Positions 1 to 8,706 of a DNA stretch of 64,000 nucleotides are shown here, in pieces. The notes below the pieces were generated by a model that worked only from the letters and a program-made list of their open reading frames with translations, was not told where the DNA came from and searched no databases. A program made the translations under genes and the position numbers. The stretch is from Amycolatopsis marina (GTDB taxonomy: Bacteria > Actinomycetota > Actinomycetes > Mycobacteriales > Pseudonocardiaceae), in NCBI RefSeq assembly GCF_900111885.1, contig NZ_FOKG01000009.1:1-64000 (forward strand), given 5' to 3'. The first letter of the stretch is position 1. Every line of letters starts with the position of its first letter.

Positions 1-998
1 CTGAGGATGCTGCTGGCTTCTTGGGTGGCGGGGGTGGTGTTGGTGAGGAGGTGGGTGAGGTTGTCGGGCAGGGTTTCGCCGCGGTGGTGTTTGGTTTGGG
101 CGTAGAGCCGTCCCGCGCGGTAGGAGGAGCGGACCAGGGGCCCGGCCATGACACCGGCGAACCCGATCCGTTCCGCGTGCTGGGAGTGCTCCACGAACTC
201 TTCCGGTTTCACCCACCGATCCACCGGATGATGCCGCGGCGAGGGCCGCAGATACTGGGTGATCGTCAAAATCTCACACCCCGCGTCGAACAACTCCCGC
301 ATCGCGGCGGTGACCTCGTCGGGGGTTTCACCCATCCCCAGGATCAGGTTCGACTTCGTCACCAACCCCGCCTCCCGGGCAGCGGTGATCACCCGCAACG
401 AGCGGTCATACCGGAACCCGGGCCGGATCCGCTTGAAAATCCTCGGCACCGTCTCGGTGTTGTGCGCCAACACCTCCGGCCGCGACGAAAACACCTCCGC
501 CAACTGATCCGGATCCGCATTGAAATCCGGGATCAGCAACTCCACCCCCGTACCCGGATTCACCGCATGAATCTGACGCACCGTCTCGGCATACAACCAC
601 GCCCCACCATCAGCCAGATCATCCCGCGCCACACCGGTCACCGTCGAATACCGCAGACCCATCGCCCGCACACTCTCCGCGACCTTCCGCGGCTCCTCAC
701 GATCCAACTCCGCCGGACGACCCGTATCGATCTGACAGAAATCACACCGCCGCGTGCACTGATCCCCACCAATCAGGAACGTCGCCTCCCGATCCTCCCA
801 ACACTCATAAATATTCGGGCACCCAGCCTCCTCACACACCGTGTGCAGACCCTCCCGACGCACCAACCCCTTCAACTCCGTGAACTCCGGCCCCATCCGC
901 ACCCGAGTCCGAATCCACGACGGCTTCTTCTCAATCGGCGTCTCACTGTTACGAACCTCAAGCCGCAACAACTTCCGACCATCAGGCGATGCACTCAC
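1..998 (-). CDS. lipA: Lipoyl synthase LipA (3' end cut by window edge)
   Basis: Radical-SAM lipoyl synthase, which inserts two sulfurs into protein-bound octanoyl groups to make lipoate for the 2-oxoacid dehydrogenases. Read on the minus strand from GTG at 998, the protein begins [17 protein letters not shown]. It has the N-terminal auxiliary-cluster cysteines [12 protein letters not shown] and the radical-SAM triad CTRRCDFC. About 332 codons are visible without a stop, so the last few residues lie outside the window. LipB, which makes its substrate, is normally adjacent in actinobacteria but here lies at 38.5-39.2 kb, beyond the type VII secretion region. Identification is firm from the two cysteine motifs. 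Confidence 0.96.
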   Translation of the reverse strand, partial: MSASPDGRKLLRLEVRNSETPIEKKPSWIRTRVRMGPEFTELKGLVRREGLHTVCEEAGCPNIYECWEDREATFLIGGDQCTRRCDFCQIDTGRPAELDREEPRKVAESVRAMGLRYSTVTGVARDDLADGGAWLYAETVRQIHAVNPGTGVELLIPDFNADPDQLAEVFSSRPEVLAHNTETVPRIFKRIRPGFRYDRSLRVITAAREAGLVTKSNLILGMGETPDEVTAAMRELFDAGCEILTITQYLRPSPRHHPVDRWVKPEEFVEHSQHAERIGFAGVMAGPLVRSSYRAGRLYAQTKHHRGETLPDNLTHLLTNTTPATQEASSIL

Positions 999-1042
999 AC
1001 AGCCAGCGTACGCCCGTCCCACAGCGTGGGGCGGGTGGTGGT

Positions 1043-2020
1043 TCAGGCCGGATCCGGCGTGATGCCGGTCAGTCGGGCGGTGAGTTCCCACAGGCCAGAG
1101 CCGCTTTCCGCGGGAAGCGCGCGGCCGAGCGGCGCGACGATGACTGGGTGGCCGCGCATCCCGCGCGGGCCGTTTGGCCCCACGTACTCACCGCTCGCGA
1201 CGCCGGGGGCGGTCGCGGCGTAGAGCTGGGGGAGCGTGCCCATCCGAGTGGTCTGCGCGAGGGCGAACTCGCCGATGCGGATACCGGTTGCCACGGCCGT
1301 CCGGAGGAGCCGGTTGCCGTAGGAGCGCGCCATCGAGGAACCGAGTTGGGACCGCGTGTAACCGGGGTGAGCCGCGACACTGAGGATGTCGTCACCGGCG
1401 GCGCGCAGCCTGCGGTCGAGTTCGATGGCGAAAATCTGGTTGGCGAGCTTGGCCTGTCCGTAGGCGGCGGCAGGGCTGTACCGGCGATGCTCGAAGTTGG
1501 GATCGTCGAGGTCGAACCGTCCCGTGCCCGCCGCCATGCTGGACACCGTGACGATCCTGGGGCGTTCGCCCTCGCCGTGCTGCCCGGCCGCGCCGCGCAC
1601 CGCCGGCATGAGCAACCAGGTGAGTGCCGCGTGCCCGAGATGGTTGGTGCCGAACTGCGTCTCGAAGCCGTCCTTCGTCACTCCGCGAGGAGTGCCCATC
1701 ACGCCCGCGTTGTTGATCAGCAGGTCGAGCGAGTCCCCGGTCAGCTCCCTCGTCCGCTCGGCGGCGCTGCGGACCGAGGACAGGTCGGCGAGATCCAGCC
1801 GGACCAGCTCGGGTTTGGTGGCCGCGACCGCGGCGACCCCGCGTGCGGCCTGCTCACCGCGCTCCTGTGAGCGGCAGGCGATCAGTACCCTGGCGCCCTT
1901 CGCGGCCAGTACCTGTGCGGTGCGCAGGCCGAGGCCGGAGTTCGCGCCGGTCACCAGCGCGGTGCGCCCGGACTGGTCGGGAATCTGGTCCTCGGTCCAT
2001 TTCGCGGTCACTGCAGCCAT
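1043..2020 (-). CDS. Short-chain dehydrogenase/reductase (retinol dehydrogenase-like)
   Basis: NAD(P)-dependent SDR oxidoreductase of 325 aa; substrate unknown. The cofactor loop TGANSGLG is at residues 24-31, followed by the structural NNAGV motif, a catalytic serine in the VTVSSMA strand and the catalytic pair in YGQAK. The length and C-terminal extension match the retinol-dehydrogenase-like SDRs common in actinobacteria. It lies 44 bp upstream of the lipA start on the same strand. An inverted repeat (ACTCGC-N7-GCGAGT) lies 28 bp upstream of its ATG and could be an operator. Family assignment is certain; the physiological role cannot be read from sequence. Confidence 0.9.
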   Translation of the reverse strand: MAAVTAKWTEDQIPDQSGRTALVTGANSGLGLRTAQVLAAKGARVLIACRSQERGEQAARGVAAVAATKPELVRLDLADLSSVRSAAERTRELTGDSLDLLINNAGVMGTPRGVTKDGFETQFGTNHLGHAALTWLLMPAVRGAAGQHGEGERPRIVTVSSMAAGTGRFDLDDPNFEHRRYSPAAAYGQAKLANQIFAIELDRRLRAAGDDILSVAAHPGYTRSQLGSSMARSYGNRLLRTAVATGIRIGEFALAQTTRMGTLPQLYAATAPGVASGEYVGPNGPRGMRGHPVIVAPLGRALPAESGSGLWELTARLTGITPDPA

Positions 2021-2047
2021 GGCGTCAGCTAACTACAGGAGTCCCGA

Positions 2048-2066
2048 ACTCGCTATACCGGCGAGT
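2048..2066. promoter_or_regulatory. Inverted repeat upstream of the SDR gene, candidate operator
   Basis: ACTCGC at 2048-2053 and GCGAGT at 2061-2066 form a perfect 6-bp inverted repeat around a 7-bp spacer. It sits in the 62-bp gap between the 175-aa gene and the SDR start. The spacer includes TATA-like bases on the minus strand. The TetR gene at 2775 is the nearest candidate regulator, but no second copy was found in its own promoter, so the assignment is tentative. Confidence 0.35.
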
Positions 2067-2082
2067 AGGTAAGGCGGTGGGC

Positions 2083-2610
2083 TCAGCCCGCAGGCGCCAG
2101 CATCCGCAGCAGGTGACCCACGGGATTGCGTCGGCGCGCGGGTGCGCTCCGGGGCGAGTGGTGGAGCAGTGCCACGAAGGCCGCGCCGATTTTGCGTACC
2201 TCGTCCGCGGGCTCGTGTGGGTCGGCCAGGCCCGTGCTGATCGCCAGCATCCGCTTCTCGGCCTCGTCGAGCGGGTGCAGTGCGGGGTAGCGGTCCAGAT
2301 TCGCGTCGAGCAGGCGACGCAGCGTGCCGTGCTCCCGCACGGCGCGGTGCCATGCCCGCGTGACGGCGTCCACCCGGTCACGGTCGCTGTCGGGCACGTC
2401 CTCCGGGCCGGCCAGTTCGGCTCGCAGGTACCCGCTCAGTACCTGCGTCCACTTGTAGTGCAGGGCAAGTAGCAGGTTCTCCCGCGAGCCGAAGGCCTGC
2501 TCCGCGCCTGGCACCTCGGCGAACGGGAGTTCCCCCTCCGGGGCCCGCCGGGCCAGGGTCAGGACGGTGTCGATGACGTCACGACGTCGGTAGAAGTCGT
2601 TCCAGCTCAT
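2083..2610 (-). CDS. Conserved hypothetical protein, 175 aa
   Basis: A soluble, largely helical protein beginning MSWNDFYRRRDVIDTVL. The ATG at 2610 has a GAGGGG ribosome-binding site 7 bases upstream. No catalytic motif is recognisable. The stretch FGSRENLLLALHYKWTQVL resembles the ligand-domain side of small TetR-like or tetracycline-repressor-associated proteins, but a clear helix-turn-helix is not visible. It is divergent from the TetR regulator at 2775 and runs in the same direction as the SDR gene, so the three may form one regulatory unit. Function is unknown. Confidence 0.75.
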   Translation of the reverse strand: MSWNDFYRRRDVIDTVLTLARRAPEGELPFAEVPGAEQAFGSRENLLLALHYKWTQVLSGYLRAELAGPEDVPDSDRDRVDAVTRAWHRAVREHGTLRRLLDANLDRYPALHPLDEAEKRMLAISTGLADPHEPADEVRKIGAAFVALLHHSPRSAPARRRNPVGHLLRMLAPAG

Positions 2611-2774
2611 GGCTCATCCCCTCCATGAAAGTGACCCCTTGAATGACAGGAGCCCGTTCCGTGACCCGAGTCATACTGCGGGTTTGCTGCATACTCTCGG
2701 TACGGACCCGATGTGGCCAACATACCACGAGTACGGGGCTCCAGGATTGGCGTAGGGTTGTGAGGGTGGCGACA

Positions 2775-3416
2775 ATGAAGTCAAGGCGGCTCGACTATTC
2801 CGAGTCCACCCGTGCGGCGTTGGTGGACAGTGCGGTGGACCTGTTCACCAAGCGTGGTTACGCGGGTACCTCGCTGGACGAGATCGCGAAGCGCGCGAGG
2901 GTCACAAAGGGGGCTCTGTACCACCATTTCAGCGGCAAGCAGGCGTTGTTCGAGGCCGCGTTCGACGCTGTCGAGACGAGGTTCCTCGAACGACTGCACA
3001 AGATTCTCGCCGGTCCGGAGTCGCCATGGGATCGCGCAATTAATGGTTTACGTGAATTTATCAAGAACTGTTTGGATCCCACCTATCAACGAATAGTTAT
3101 TCACGAGGCCCCCGTGGTGATGGGCTGGGAGCGGTGGCGGGAGGCGGAGGACCAGTTCAGCTTCGGCCTGATCCGCAGCAACCTGCAGGCACTGGTGGAC
3201 GCGGGCGAGGTCGACGAGGTCCCGGTCGAGATCACCGCGCGGCTGCTGTTCGGCGCGCTGTCCTCGGCGGCCACCGCGATCGCGGGCTCGGCCGACCCCA
3301 AGAAGGTCGGCGCGGAGGTCGAGGCCGTCATCGTGCAACTGCTCAACCGGATTCGCCGCCCCGGTGACGACAGCGCGAGCCCGGCCGGGACGGTTACGCT
3401 GCGGTCGTGGAACTGA
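2775..3416 (+). CDS. TetR/AcrR-family transcriptional regulator
   Basis: One-component repressor of 213 aa. The N-terminal HTH is typical: an alpha-1 helix (TRAALVDSAVDLFTKRGYAG), then SLDEIAKRARVTKGALYHHF. A diverse C-terminal ligand domain follows. ATG at 2775 is chosen because GAGGG stands about 8 bases upstream; in-frame GTG codons at 2760 and 2766 are alternatives. The stop overlaps the following oxidoreductase start by 10 bases, so the two are co-transcribed and translationally coupled. Codons around 3040-3110 are noticeably AT-richer than the rest (an attaatggttta stretch), unusual for this genome. Confidence 0.92.
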   Translation: MKSRRLDYSESTRAALVDSAVDLFTKRGYAGTSLDEIAKRARVTKGALYHHFSGKQALFEAAFDAVETRFLERLHKILAGPESPWDRAINGLREFIKNCLDPTYQRIVIHEAPVVMGWERWREAEDQFSFGLIRSNLQALVDAGEVDEVPVEITARLLFGALSSAATAIAGSADPKKVGAEVEAVIVQLLNRIRRPGDDSASPAGTVTLRSWN

Positions 3417-4342
3417 GGATCTTCACCGAGCCCCAGCAGGGGGCCACGTACGACGACCTGTTGCGCGTCGCGAGGGCGACGGAGGACGCGGGATTCGACG
3501 CGTTCTTCCGCTCCGACCACTACCTGAAGATGGGGGGAGTGTCCGGCTTGCCAGGCCCCACCGATGCCTGGGTGACGCTCGCCGGACTGGCGCGGGAGAC
3601 CTCGCGGATCCGGCTGGGCACGCTGGTCAGCGCCGCGACCTTCCGACACCCTTCGGTGCTGGCGATCTCCGTGGCCGGAGTGGACCAGATGTCCGGCGGG
3701 CGCATCGAGCTGGGCCTGGGGTCCGGCTGGTATGCCGACGAGCACACCGCATACGGCCTGCCGCTACCCGAGATCCGCGAGCGCTTCGACCTCTACAGCG
3801 AGCAGTTGGCCATTGTCACCGGCCTCTGGGAGACACCGGAGGGGGAGACCTTCTCCTTCGACGGTGCGCACTACCAGCTGTCCGAGGCGCCCGGACTGCC
3901 CAAGCCCGTCCAACGCCCGCGCCCGCCGGTGATCATCGGCGGCGGCGGCAAGAAGCGGACTCCGGCGCTTGCCGCCCGCTACGCCGACGAGTTCAACCTG
4001 CCGTTCACCGACCCCGACACCGCGCTGGCGCAGTTCGAACGGGTGGACGCCGCGGCGAAGGCCGGGGGCAGGGACCCGAAGGAGATCGTCCGCTCGACCG
4101 CCCAGGTGGTGGCGATCGGCCGGGACGAGGCCGAACTGGCGCGCAGGGCCGCGTCGATCGGCCGCGAGGTCGAGGAGCTGCGGGCCAACGGCATCGCCGG
4201 AAGCCCGGCCGAGGCCGTGGACCGGATCGGGCAGTGGCGCGAGCGCACCGGGATCACCCGGCTCTACCTCCAGGTGCTCGACCTCGCCGACCTCGACCAC
4301 GTCGAGCTCATCGCCACCGAGGTCATGCCGCAGCTCGACTGA
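3407..4342 (+). CDS. LLM-class F420-dependent oxidoreductase
   Basis: Luciferase-like monooxygenase-fold enzyme of 311 aa that probably uses coenzyme F420. It shows the usual beta-barrel landmarks: an N-terminal ELRIFTEPQ strand, FFRSDHYLKMG, GTLVSAATFRHPSVLA, GLGSGWYADEH, and a phosphate-binding loop PVIIGGGGKKRTPALAARYADEFN. It starts at GTG 3407 inside the end of the TetR gene, so the pair forms an operon with the regulator first. The substrate is not predictable. The 22-bp hairpin at 4373-4394 just downstream may terminate it. Confidence 0.9.
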   Translation: MELRIFTEPQQGATYDDLLRVARATEDAGFDAFFRSDHYLKMGGVSGLPGPTDAWVTLAGLARETSRIRLGTLVSAATFRHPSVLAISVAGVDQMSGGRIELGLGSGWYADEHTAYGLPLPEIRERFDLYSEQLAIVTGLWETPEGETFSFDGAHYQLSEAPGLPKPVQRPRPPVIIGGGGKKRTPALAARYADEFNLPFTDPDTALAQFERVDAAAKAGGRDPKEIVRSTAQVVAIGRDEAELARRAASIGREVEELRANGIAGSPAEAVDRIGQWRERTGITRLYLQVLDLADLDHVELIATEVMPQLD

Positions 4343-4372
4343 GAACCGCGCCGACGGGCACCGAGCCGTGAT

Positions 4373-4394
4373 GTGGCCACACGTGCGTGGCCAC
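4373..4394. terminator. GTGGCCAC-N6-GTGGCCAC hairpin after the oxidoreductase gene
   Basis: The palindrome GTGGCCAC occurs twice, at 4373-4380 and 4387-4394, separated by ACGTGC. This can fold as an 8-bp stem with a 6-base loop. It lies 31 bp past the oxidoreductase stop with no T-run. It could be a terminator, or a tandem operator site in front of eccD. Confidence 0.45.
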
Positions 4395-4421
4395 AACCTG
4401 CCGAGCGTCTTGAGGCTGGCC

Positions 4422-4474
4422 CCTTCCTCCACCCAGGCTGAGCGCAGCCGATCGCGCAGTCAGGTGGAGGAAGG
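4422..4474 (+). promoter_or_regulatory. Leader hairpin that pairs with the eccD ribosome-binding site
   Basis: CCTTCCTCCAC at 4422-4432 is perfectly complementary to GTGGAGGAAGG at 4464-4474, and the second arm contains the Shine-Dalgarno sequence of eccD (ATG at 4480). The 31-base loop holds a smaller stem (GGCTG / CAGCC). If the leader is transcribed, the structure would hide the ribosome-binding site of the first gene of the secretion operon. Only the base pairing is seen; a regulatory role is inferred. Confidence 0.5.
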
Positions 4475-4479
4475 CCGGT

Positions 4480-5862
4480 ATGACGACCACAGGGCTGGTC
4501 AGGGTGACCATCGCCGCCCCGCACCGCAGCATCGATCTCGCGCTGCCGGAGAACTCCTCGGTCGCCGAGATCCTGCCCGGACTGCTCAGGCACGCGGGTG
4601 AGCACACCGCGGACGACGGGGTGGCCGACGGCGGCTGGCTGTTGCGCCGGGCCGACGGGAAGCCGCTCGACCTCGGCCGATCGCTCGGTGCCCATCGGGT
4701 CAGGGACGGCGAGGTGCTGCATCTCGCGTTGCGCAGAACCGAGTGGCCGGAGCTGGAGTACGACGATCTGGTGGATGCGATCGCCACCGGCTCCGGCCGC
4801 ATCGGCAGGGGGTGGAGCCCGCTGCACACCCGGCTCGGCGGACTCGTGTGCGGTGGGCTGGTCATCGCGCTCGGTCTCGGCGCCGTGTTGCGGGCGGGCC
4901 CGCCGTGGCATGCGGCCGGACTCTGGGCGCTCGGGCTGGCCGCGCTACTGGTGCTCGCCGGTGTCGGACTCGCCAGGTCGATGGGTGACTCCGGCGCGGG
5001 CGCGGTGCCTGCCGGGCTGGCGTTGCCGTTCGCGTTCACCGGCGGTGCCCTGGTGTTCGCCGGTGACTGGCCGATCTCCGCGTTGGGCGCTCCGCAACTG
5101 CTGTTCGGCAGCGCGGCGATGGTGCTCGTCGCGGTGCTGGGCTACCTCGGGGTCGTCGCACACGCCGCCCTGTTCACCGGTGCGGCCACCGTCGGTCTGC
5201 TCGGCGTCATCGCGGCGTGGCTGACGACGTCGGACAGCCTCGACGGTCACGAGTCCGCGGCCGTCGTCGCGGGGTTCCTGCTCGCCTTCTCGCCGATGTT
5301 CGCACCCCTGTCCCTCAGGCTGAGCCGGGTGCCGATGCCGGTGCTGCCGAGAACGACAGCCGACCTCGTGCGAGACGATCCCCTACCGTCGAGAAAGGCG
5401 GTCTACGGCGCCGTTGTCCGGGCGGACGGATTGCTCACCGGGATGCTGCTCGGCAGCGCGCTGGTCGTGGTGGTCTGCCAGGTACTGCTGATCAGTACCG
5501 GCAGCACGTCTGCCACGGTGCTCGTCCTGGTCCTCACGCTCGGCTTCCTGCTGCGGGCCCGGCTGTACCCGATTCTCTGGCAGCGAGTGCCGTTGCTCGC
5601 GGCCGGCTTCGCCGGGGTGGCCTGTCTGGTGCTCGGGCCGCTGCTGCGGAGCCCCGGCACCGTGTTGCTTCTCGGCGGCCCGGTCACGATCGCGGTGGGC
5701 GCGTGCGTGCTCGCGGCCGGACTGGTCCACAGCAGACGTGCCCCCACTCCCTTCCTCGGCCGCTACGCCGAGATCGCCGAGGTGATCGTGGTCCTCGCGG
5801 TCGTGCCTGTCGCGTGTGCGGTGCTCGATCTGTACGCCTACGTGCGCGGGCTGGGCGGCTGA
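4480..5862 (+). CDS. eccD: Type VII secretion integral membrane protein EccD
   Basis: EccD forms the membrane pore-lining vestibule of type VII secretion systems. The 460-aa protein starts with a ubiquitin-like (YukD-type) cytoplasmic domain: residues 1 to about 95, opening VRVTIAAPHRSIDLALP and ending near DGEVLHLAL. A series of about eleven hydrophobic helices runs to the C-terminus. Length and architecture match mycobacterial EccD. ATG at 4480 follows GGAGGAAGG. It is the first gene of eccD-eccB-mycP: eccB begins 1 base after its stop. Its ribosome-binding site is buried in a predicted leader hairpin (4422-4474). Confidence 0.93.
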   Translation: MTTTGLVRVTIAAPHRSIDLALPENSSVAEILPGLLRHAGEHTADDGVADGGWLLRRADGKPLDLGRSLGAHRVRDGEVLHLALRRTEWPELEYDDLVDAIATGSGRIGRGWSPLHTRLGGLVCGGLVIALGLGAVLRAGPPWHAAGLWALGLAALLVLAGVGLARSMGDSGAGAVPAGLALPFAFTGGALVFAGDWPISALGAPQLLFGSAAMVLVAVLGYLGVVAHAALFTGAATVGLLGVIAAWLTTSDSLDGHESAAVVAGFLLAFSPMFAPLSLRLSRVPMPVLPRTTADLVRDDPLPSRKAVYGAVVRADGLLTGMLLGSALVVVVCQVLLISTGSTSATVLVLVLTLGFLLRARLYPILWQRVPLLAAGFAGVACLVLGPLLRSPGTVLLLGGPVTIAVGACVLAAGLVHSRRAPTPFLGRYAEIAEVIVVLAVVPVACAVLDLYAYVRGLGG

Positions 5863-5863
5863 C

Positions 5864-7276
5864 GTGGCGTCCAAACGTGACCAACTCCAGGCCCACCAGT
5901 TTCTCGTCCAGCGGGTCGTCTCGGCGCTCGTCACCAGGGAAACCGACCCCGAGCAGCCACCGTTCCGGCGGCCGTCCGGGGCCGCCTTCGGCAGCGTCGC
6001 CCTCGCCGTCGTCGCAGTGCTCGCAGTGTGGGTGTACGGCCTCGTTGTGCCCGGTGGCAACGATTCCTGGCGCTCGGGTGACGCGGTGATCGTCGAGAAG
6101 GAGACCGGCACCCGGTATGTCTACGTCGACGACCGGTTGCATCCCGTCGCGAACTTCACGTCCGCGCTGCTGATCCTGGGGCAGCACGGCGAGCCGCGCA
6201 CCGTGTCGCGTGCGTCCCTTGAGGGGGCGCCGAGGGGACCGAGGGTGGGAATCGTGGGCGCGCCCGACTCGCTGCCTGCCATGGATCGGCTTCGGCAGGG
6301 CGCGTGGACGATGTGCTCGTCGCCGGGCGTCGACGAGGCGGGCGCGGCCCTGATCCGGACCGTGCTGCGGGTGGGAGACGCGATCGGTGGCAGCACGCTC
6401 GCCGACCGCGCGCTGCTGGTGAAGGTGGCCGAAACGGGGGAGCGCTATCTGGTCTGGAACGGCTATCGACACGTGATCGACGACTACCCTGCTGTCGCCG
6501 CCGGCTTGGCATTGCAGTCGGAACCGTGGATGACGGTCGGGATGTCGCTGATCGACGTGCTCCCCGCGGGCGCGCCCATATCGCCGATACGGCCCGCGGA
6601 CGTCGGCGCGGCCTCCTCGGCCGTGCCGTCCGCCGCCGACGTGCGTGTCGGCCAGTTGTTCGTCGTCCGGACGTCGGGCGGCGAGGTGCAGCATCTCCTC
6701 GCGGAGAAGGAGCGGCTGCGGCCGATCTCCGCGCTGCAGTACGACATCCAGTTGGCCGCGGACGTGACGGCCGACGCGTACGGCGACGCGCAACCGGCCG
6801 GGCTGCCGCTCGGGCCCGCCGCGGCGAGCGCCGCGGCGCAGTCGCCACCGGAGAGTCCCGCCCCGGCGAACCCGCCTGCGACCAGGCCCGACTTCGCGGG
6901 CGGGGACGGCGGTTCGGTGTGTGCCGGATTCGAGCCGGGTGCCGCGGTGCCGAGGTTGGCCCTGTCGCCGGCGCCCGCCGGGACCGATCAGTTGATCGTC
7001 ACCGCGGGCAGCACGGAGAACGGCACGCCGCTGACCGATGCGGTGATCGTCGCACCCGGTTCGGCGACCGTGGTCGAGGCCATGCCGAGCACGGACGCGC
7101 CCGCCGGGACGATCTCCGTGGTCACCGACCTCGGCTATCGCCACCCGCTGGCCGATCCCGCGCTGCTCGGCGTGCTCGGCTACGAGGGGGTGCGGCCGGT
7201 GCGCATGCCCGCCGGGCTGGTGGCGCGGATTCCCGAAGGCCCCGGCCTGGACGCGAGCGCCGCGATGCGCCCCTGA
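5864..7276 (+). CDS. eccB: Type VII secretion protein EccB
   Basis: EccB is the membrane-anchored, mostly extracytoplasmic subunit of the ESX core complex. The 470-aa protein begins VASKRDQLQAHQFLVQRVVSAL, the conserved cytoplasmic EccB opening. A single transmembrane helix (about residues 43-62) precedes the R1-R4 repeat region (AVIVEKETGTRYVYVDDRLHPV, AGTISVVTDLGYRHPLADP). Two cysteines (in WTMCSSPG and GGSVCAGF) fit the conserved disulfide. GTG 5864 is chosen because it starts exactly at this conserved sequence, 1 base after the eccD stop. An alanine/proline-rich linker near residues 310-340 is the only low-complexity part. Confidence 0.92.
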   Translation: MASKRDQLQAHQFLVQRVVSALVTRETDPEQPPFRRPSGAAFGSVALAVVAVLAVWVYGLVVPGGNDSWRSGDAVIVEKETGTRYVYVDDRLHPVANFTSALLILGQHGEPRTVSRASLEGAPRGPRVGIVGAPDSLPAMDRLRQGAWTMCSSPGVDEAGAALIRTVLRVGDAIGGSTLADRALLVKVAETGERYLVWNGYRHVIDDYPAVAAGLALQSEPWMTVGMSLIDVLPAGAPISPIRPADVGAASSAVPSAADVRVGQLFVVRTSGGEVQHLLAEKERLRPISALQYDIQLAADVTADAYGDAQPAGLPLGPAAASAAAQSPPESPAPANPPATRPDFAGGDGGSVCAGFEPGAAVPRLALSPAPAGTDQLIVTAGSTENGTPLTDAVIVAPGSATVVEAMPSTDAPAGTISVVTDLGYRHPLADPALLGVLGYEGVRPVRMPAGLVARIPEGPGLDASAAMRP

Positions 7277-7355
7277 TGTCGCCTGCTCCTGCCCGTCCTC
7301 CGGCCGCTGGCCGTTTCCGGTCACGAGGCCGCGAGTTCGGCTCCGGCTCCGGACG

Positions 7356-8657
7356 ATGACTGATGTGAAGCGACGTGTCGCGCGAGCCGGTGCCGCGGTG
7401 TTGATCTGTGTCCTCGCCGTGGTGCTGGCTCCCCTCAGCGCCGTGGCGGCTCCACCCGCGGGAGCCTGCCGCGACCCGGAGCCCGCCCGCCCGGCCATCG
7501 GCAAACTCCCCTGGGCGCAGCAGGTACTCGACCCCCGCGGCGTCTGGACGCACAGCACGGGCGCCGGGGTGGTGGTCGCGGTCGTCGACTCGGGTGTCGA
7601 CGTGGACCACCCGCAGCTGCGGCCGGACGGCAAGGTGCTGCGGGGCCAGGACTTCTTCCTCGTCGGTGACCTGCCGGGAAGCTTCGACTGCGTGTCGCAC
7701 GGAACCGCGGTGGCCAGCATCGTCGCCGCGGCTGTGGTCGACGGCATCGGCTTTCACGGGGTCGCGCCGTCGGCGCGCATCCTGCCGGTGCGGGTCACCG
7801 ACGCCGACCAGTCCCGGGGCAAGGAAACCAGCATCGACCCCAACGTGCTCGCCAGGGGAATCCGGTACGCGGCCGACAACGGGGCCAAGGTCATCAACCT
7901 GTCTCTCGCGGGCACGAAGGACGAAGTGGTGGTGCGGGACGCGGTGGCGTATGCGCAGGGCAAGGACGCCCTCGTGATCGCGGCGGCCGGCAACTTCCAG
8001 GGAGACGGCAGCGCCGAACTCCCGTCCTTTCCCGCGGCGTACGAAGGAGTGCTCGGCGTCGGAGCCGTCGACATCGCGGGCGCACGCATCGACGGGTCGC
8101 AGATCGGTCGCTATGTCGACCTCGTCGCTCCCGGTGGCGGAGTGCTCGCCGCGACCAGGTCGGCCGGCCACACCTATTGGGAGGGCACCAGTTTCGCGGC
8201 GCCCTTCGTCGCGGGAACCGCGGCACTCGTCCGCTCCGCATGGCCGGAGCTCAGCGCCGAGGAGGTCGCCCGGCGACTGCTCGCGACGGCCAGCCCAGCC
8301 CGGGGCGGGCAGGGCAGCCGGTCCTACGGTGCAGGGATCGTGAACCCGTACCGTGCGGTCACCGAAGGGTTGACGGACAACCCGCCCGGTGAGCGGCCGG
8401 GAATCGTCAAGCCCGCCCCCGATCCCGCCGAGATCCGCGTCGCGGCCTGGTGGAGCGACACGGGTTCGACGACTCGCGGATGGACGATCGGCCTGCTGAG
8501 CTCTGCCGTCGTCGTGCTGGTCGTGGTGGTCGCCGTCTCCCTCGGCAGGCGGCGTCGCTGGGCACCCGGCCGAGTCGAGCCGCCCACCGCCGAGCCTGTC
8601 CGGGACGAGCCACCCGAGCAGCTGTTCCTGCTCGACCCGCCACCCGTGGACAGATGA
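7356..8657 (+). CDS. mycP: Type VII secretion-associated serine protease mycosin (MycP)
   Basis: Subtilisin-family protease that caps the ESX complex on the outer face of the membrane. The 433-aa protein has a signal peptide (residues 1 to about 32), the catalytic triad Asp78 (VVDSGVD), His115 (SHGTAVAS) and Ser279 (GTSFAAPFVAG), and the oxyanion Asn213 in AAGN. A proline-rich linker and a C-terminal transmembrane helix (about 376-397) with a basic cytoplasmic end follow. All catalytic residues are intact. It lies 79 bp after eccB and is followed immediately by a strong terminator. Confidence 0.95.
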   Translation: MTDVKRRVARAGAAVLICVLAVVLAPLSAVAAPPAGACRDPEPARPAIGKLPWAQQVLDPRGVWTHSTGAGVVVAVVDSGVDVDHPQLRPDGKVLRGQDFFLVGDLPGSFDCVSHGTAVASIVAAAVVDGIGFHGVAPSARILPVRVTDADQSRGKETSIDPNVLARGIRYAADNGAKVINLSLAGTKDEVVVRDAVAYAQGKDALVIAAAGNFQGDGSAELPSFPAAYEGVLGVGAVDIAGARIDGSQIGRYVDLVAPGGGVLAATRSAGHTYWEGTSFAAPFVAGTAALVRSAWPELSAEEVARRLLATASPARGGQGSRSYGAGIVNPYRAVTEGLTDNPPGERPGIVKPAPDPAEIRVAAWWSDTGSTTRGWTIGLLSSAVVVLVVVVAVSLGRRRRWAPGRVEPPTAEPVRDEPPEQLFLLDPPPVDR

Positions 8658-8697
8658 CGGCCGGGGCCCGTCATCGTCGGATGACGGGCCCCGGCCG
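8658..8697 (+). terminator. Strong hairpin terminator after mycP
   Basis: The arms 8658-8674 and 8681-8697 are perfectly complementary over 17 bp with a 6-base loop (CGTCGG), starting directly after the mycP stop codon. There is no U-tract, as is common in actinobacteria. It ends the eccD-eccB-mycP operon and, being symmetrical, could also block read-through from the leftward substrate operon. Confidence 0.8.
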
Positions 8698-8706
8698 CAT
8701 CCGGCA

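Noticed and set aside
21..1223. Long rightward ORF of 400 codons across the left edge
   Set aside because: It is antisense to lipA, whose cysteine motifs are on the minus strand, and its protein is Arg/Pro/His-rich as expected from a shadow frame.
2611..2774. Divergent promoter region of the first TetR gene
   Set aside because: Repeated GTACGG and CATACT-like boxes were seen, but no convincing palindrome or -10/-35 pair with proper spacing.
5684..7747. Leftward ORF of 687 codons over eccB and mycP
   Set aside because: Low-complexity Arg/Gly/His translation, antisense to two well-supported genes with clear motifs.
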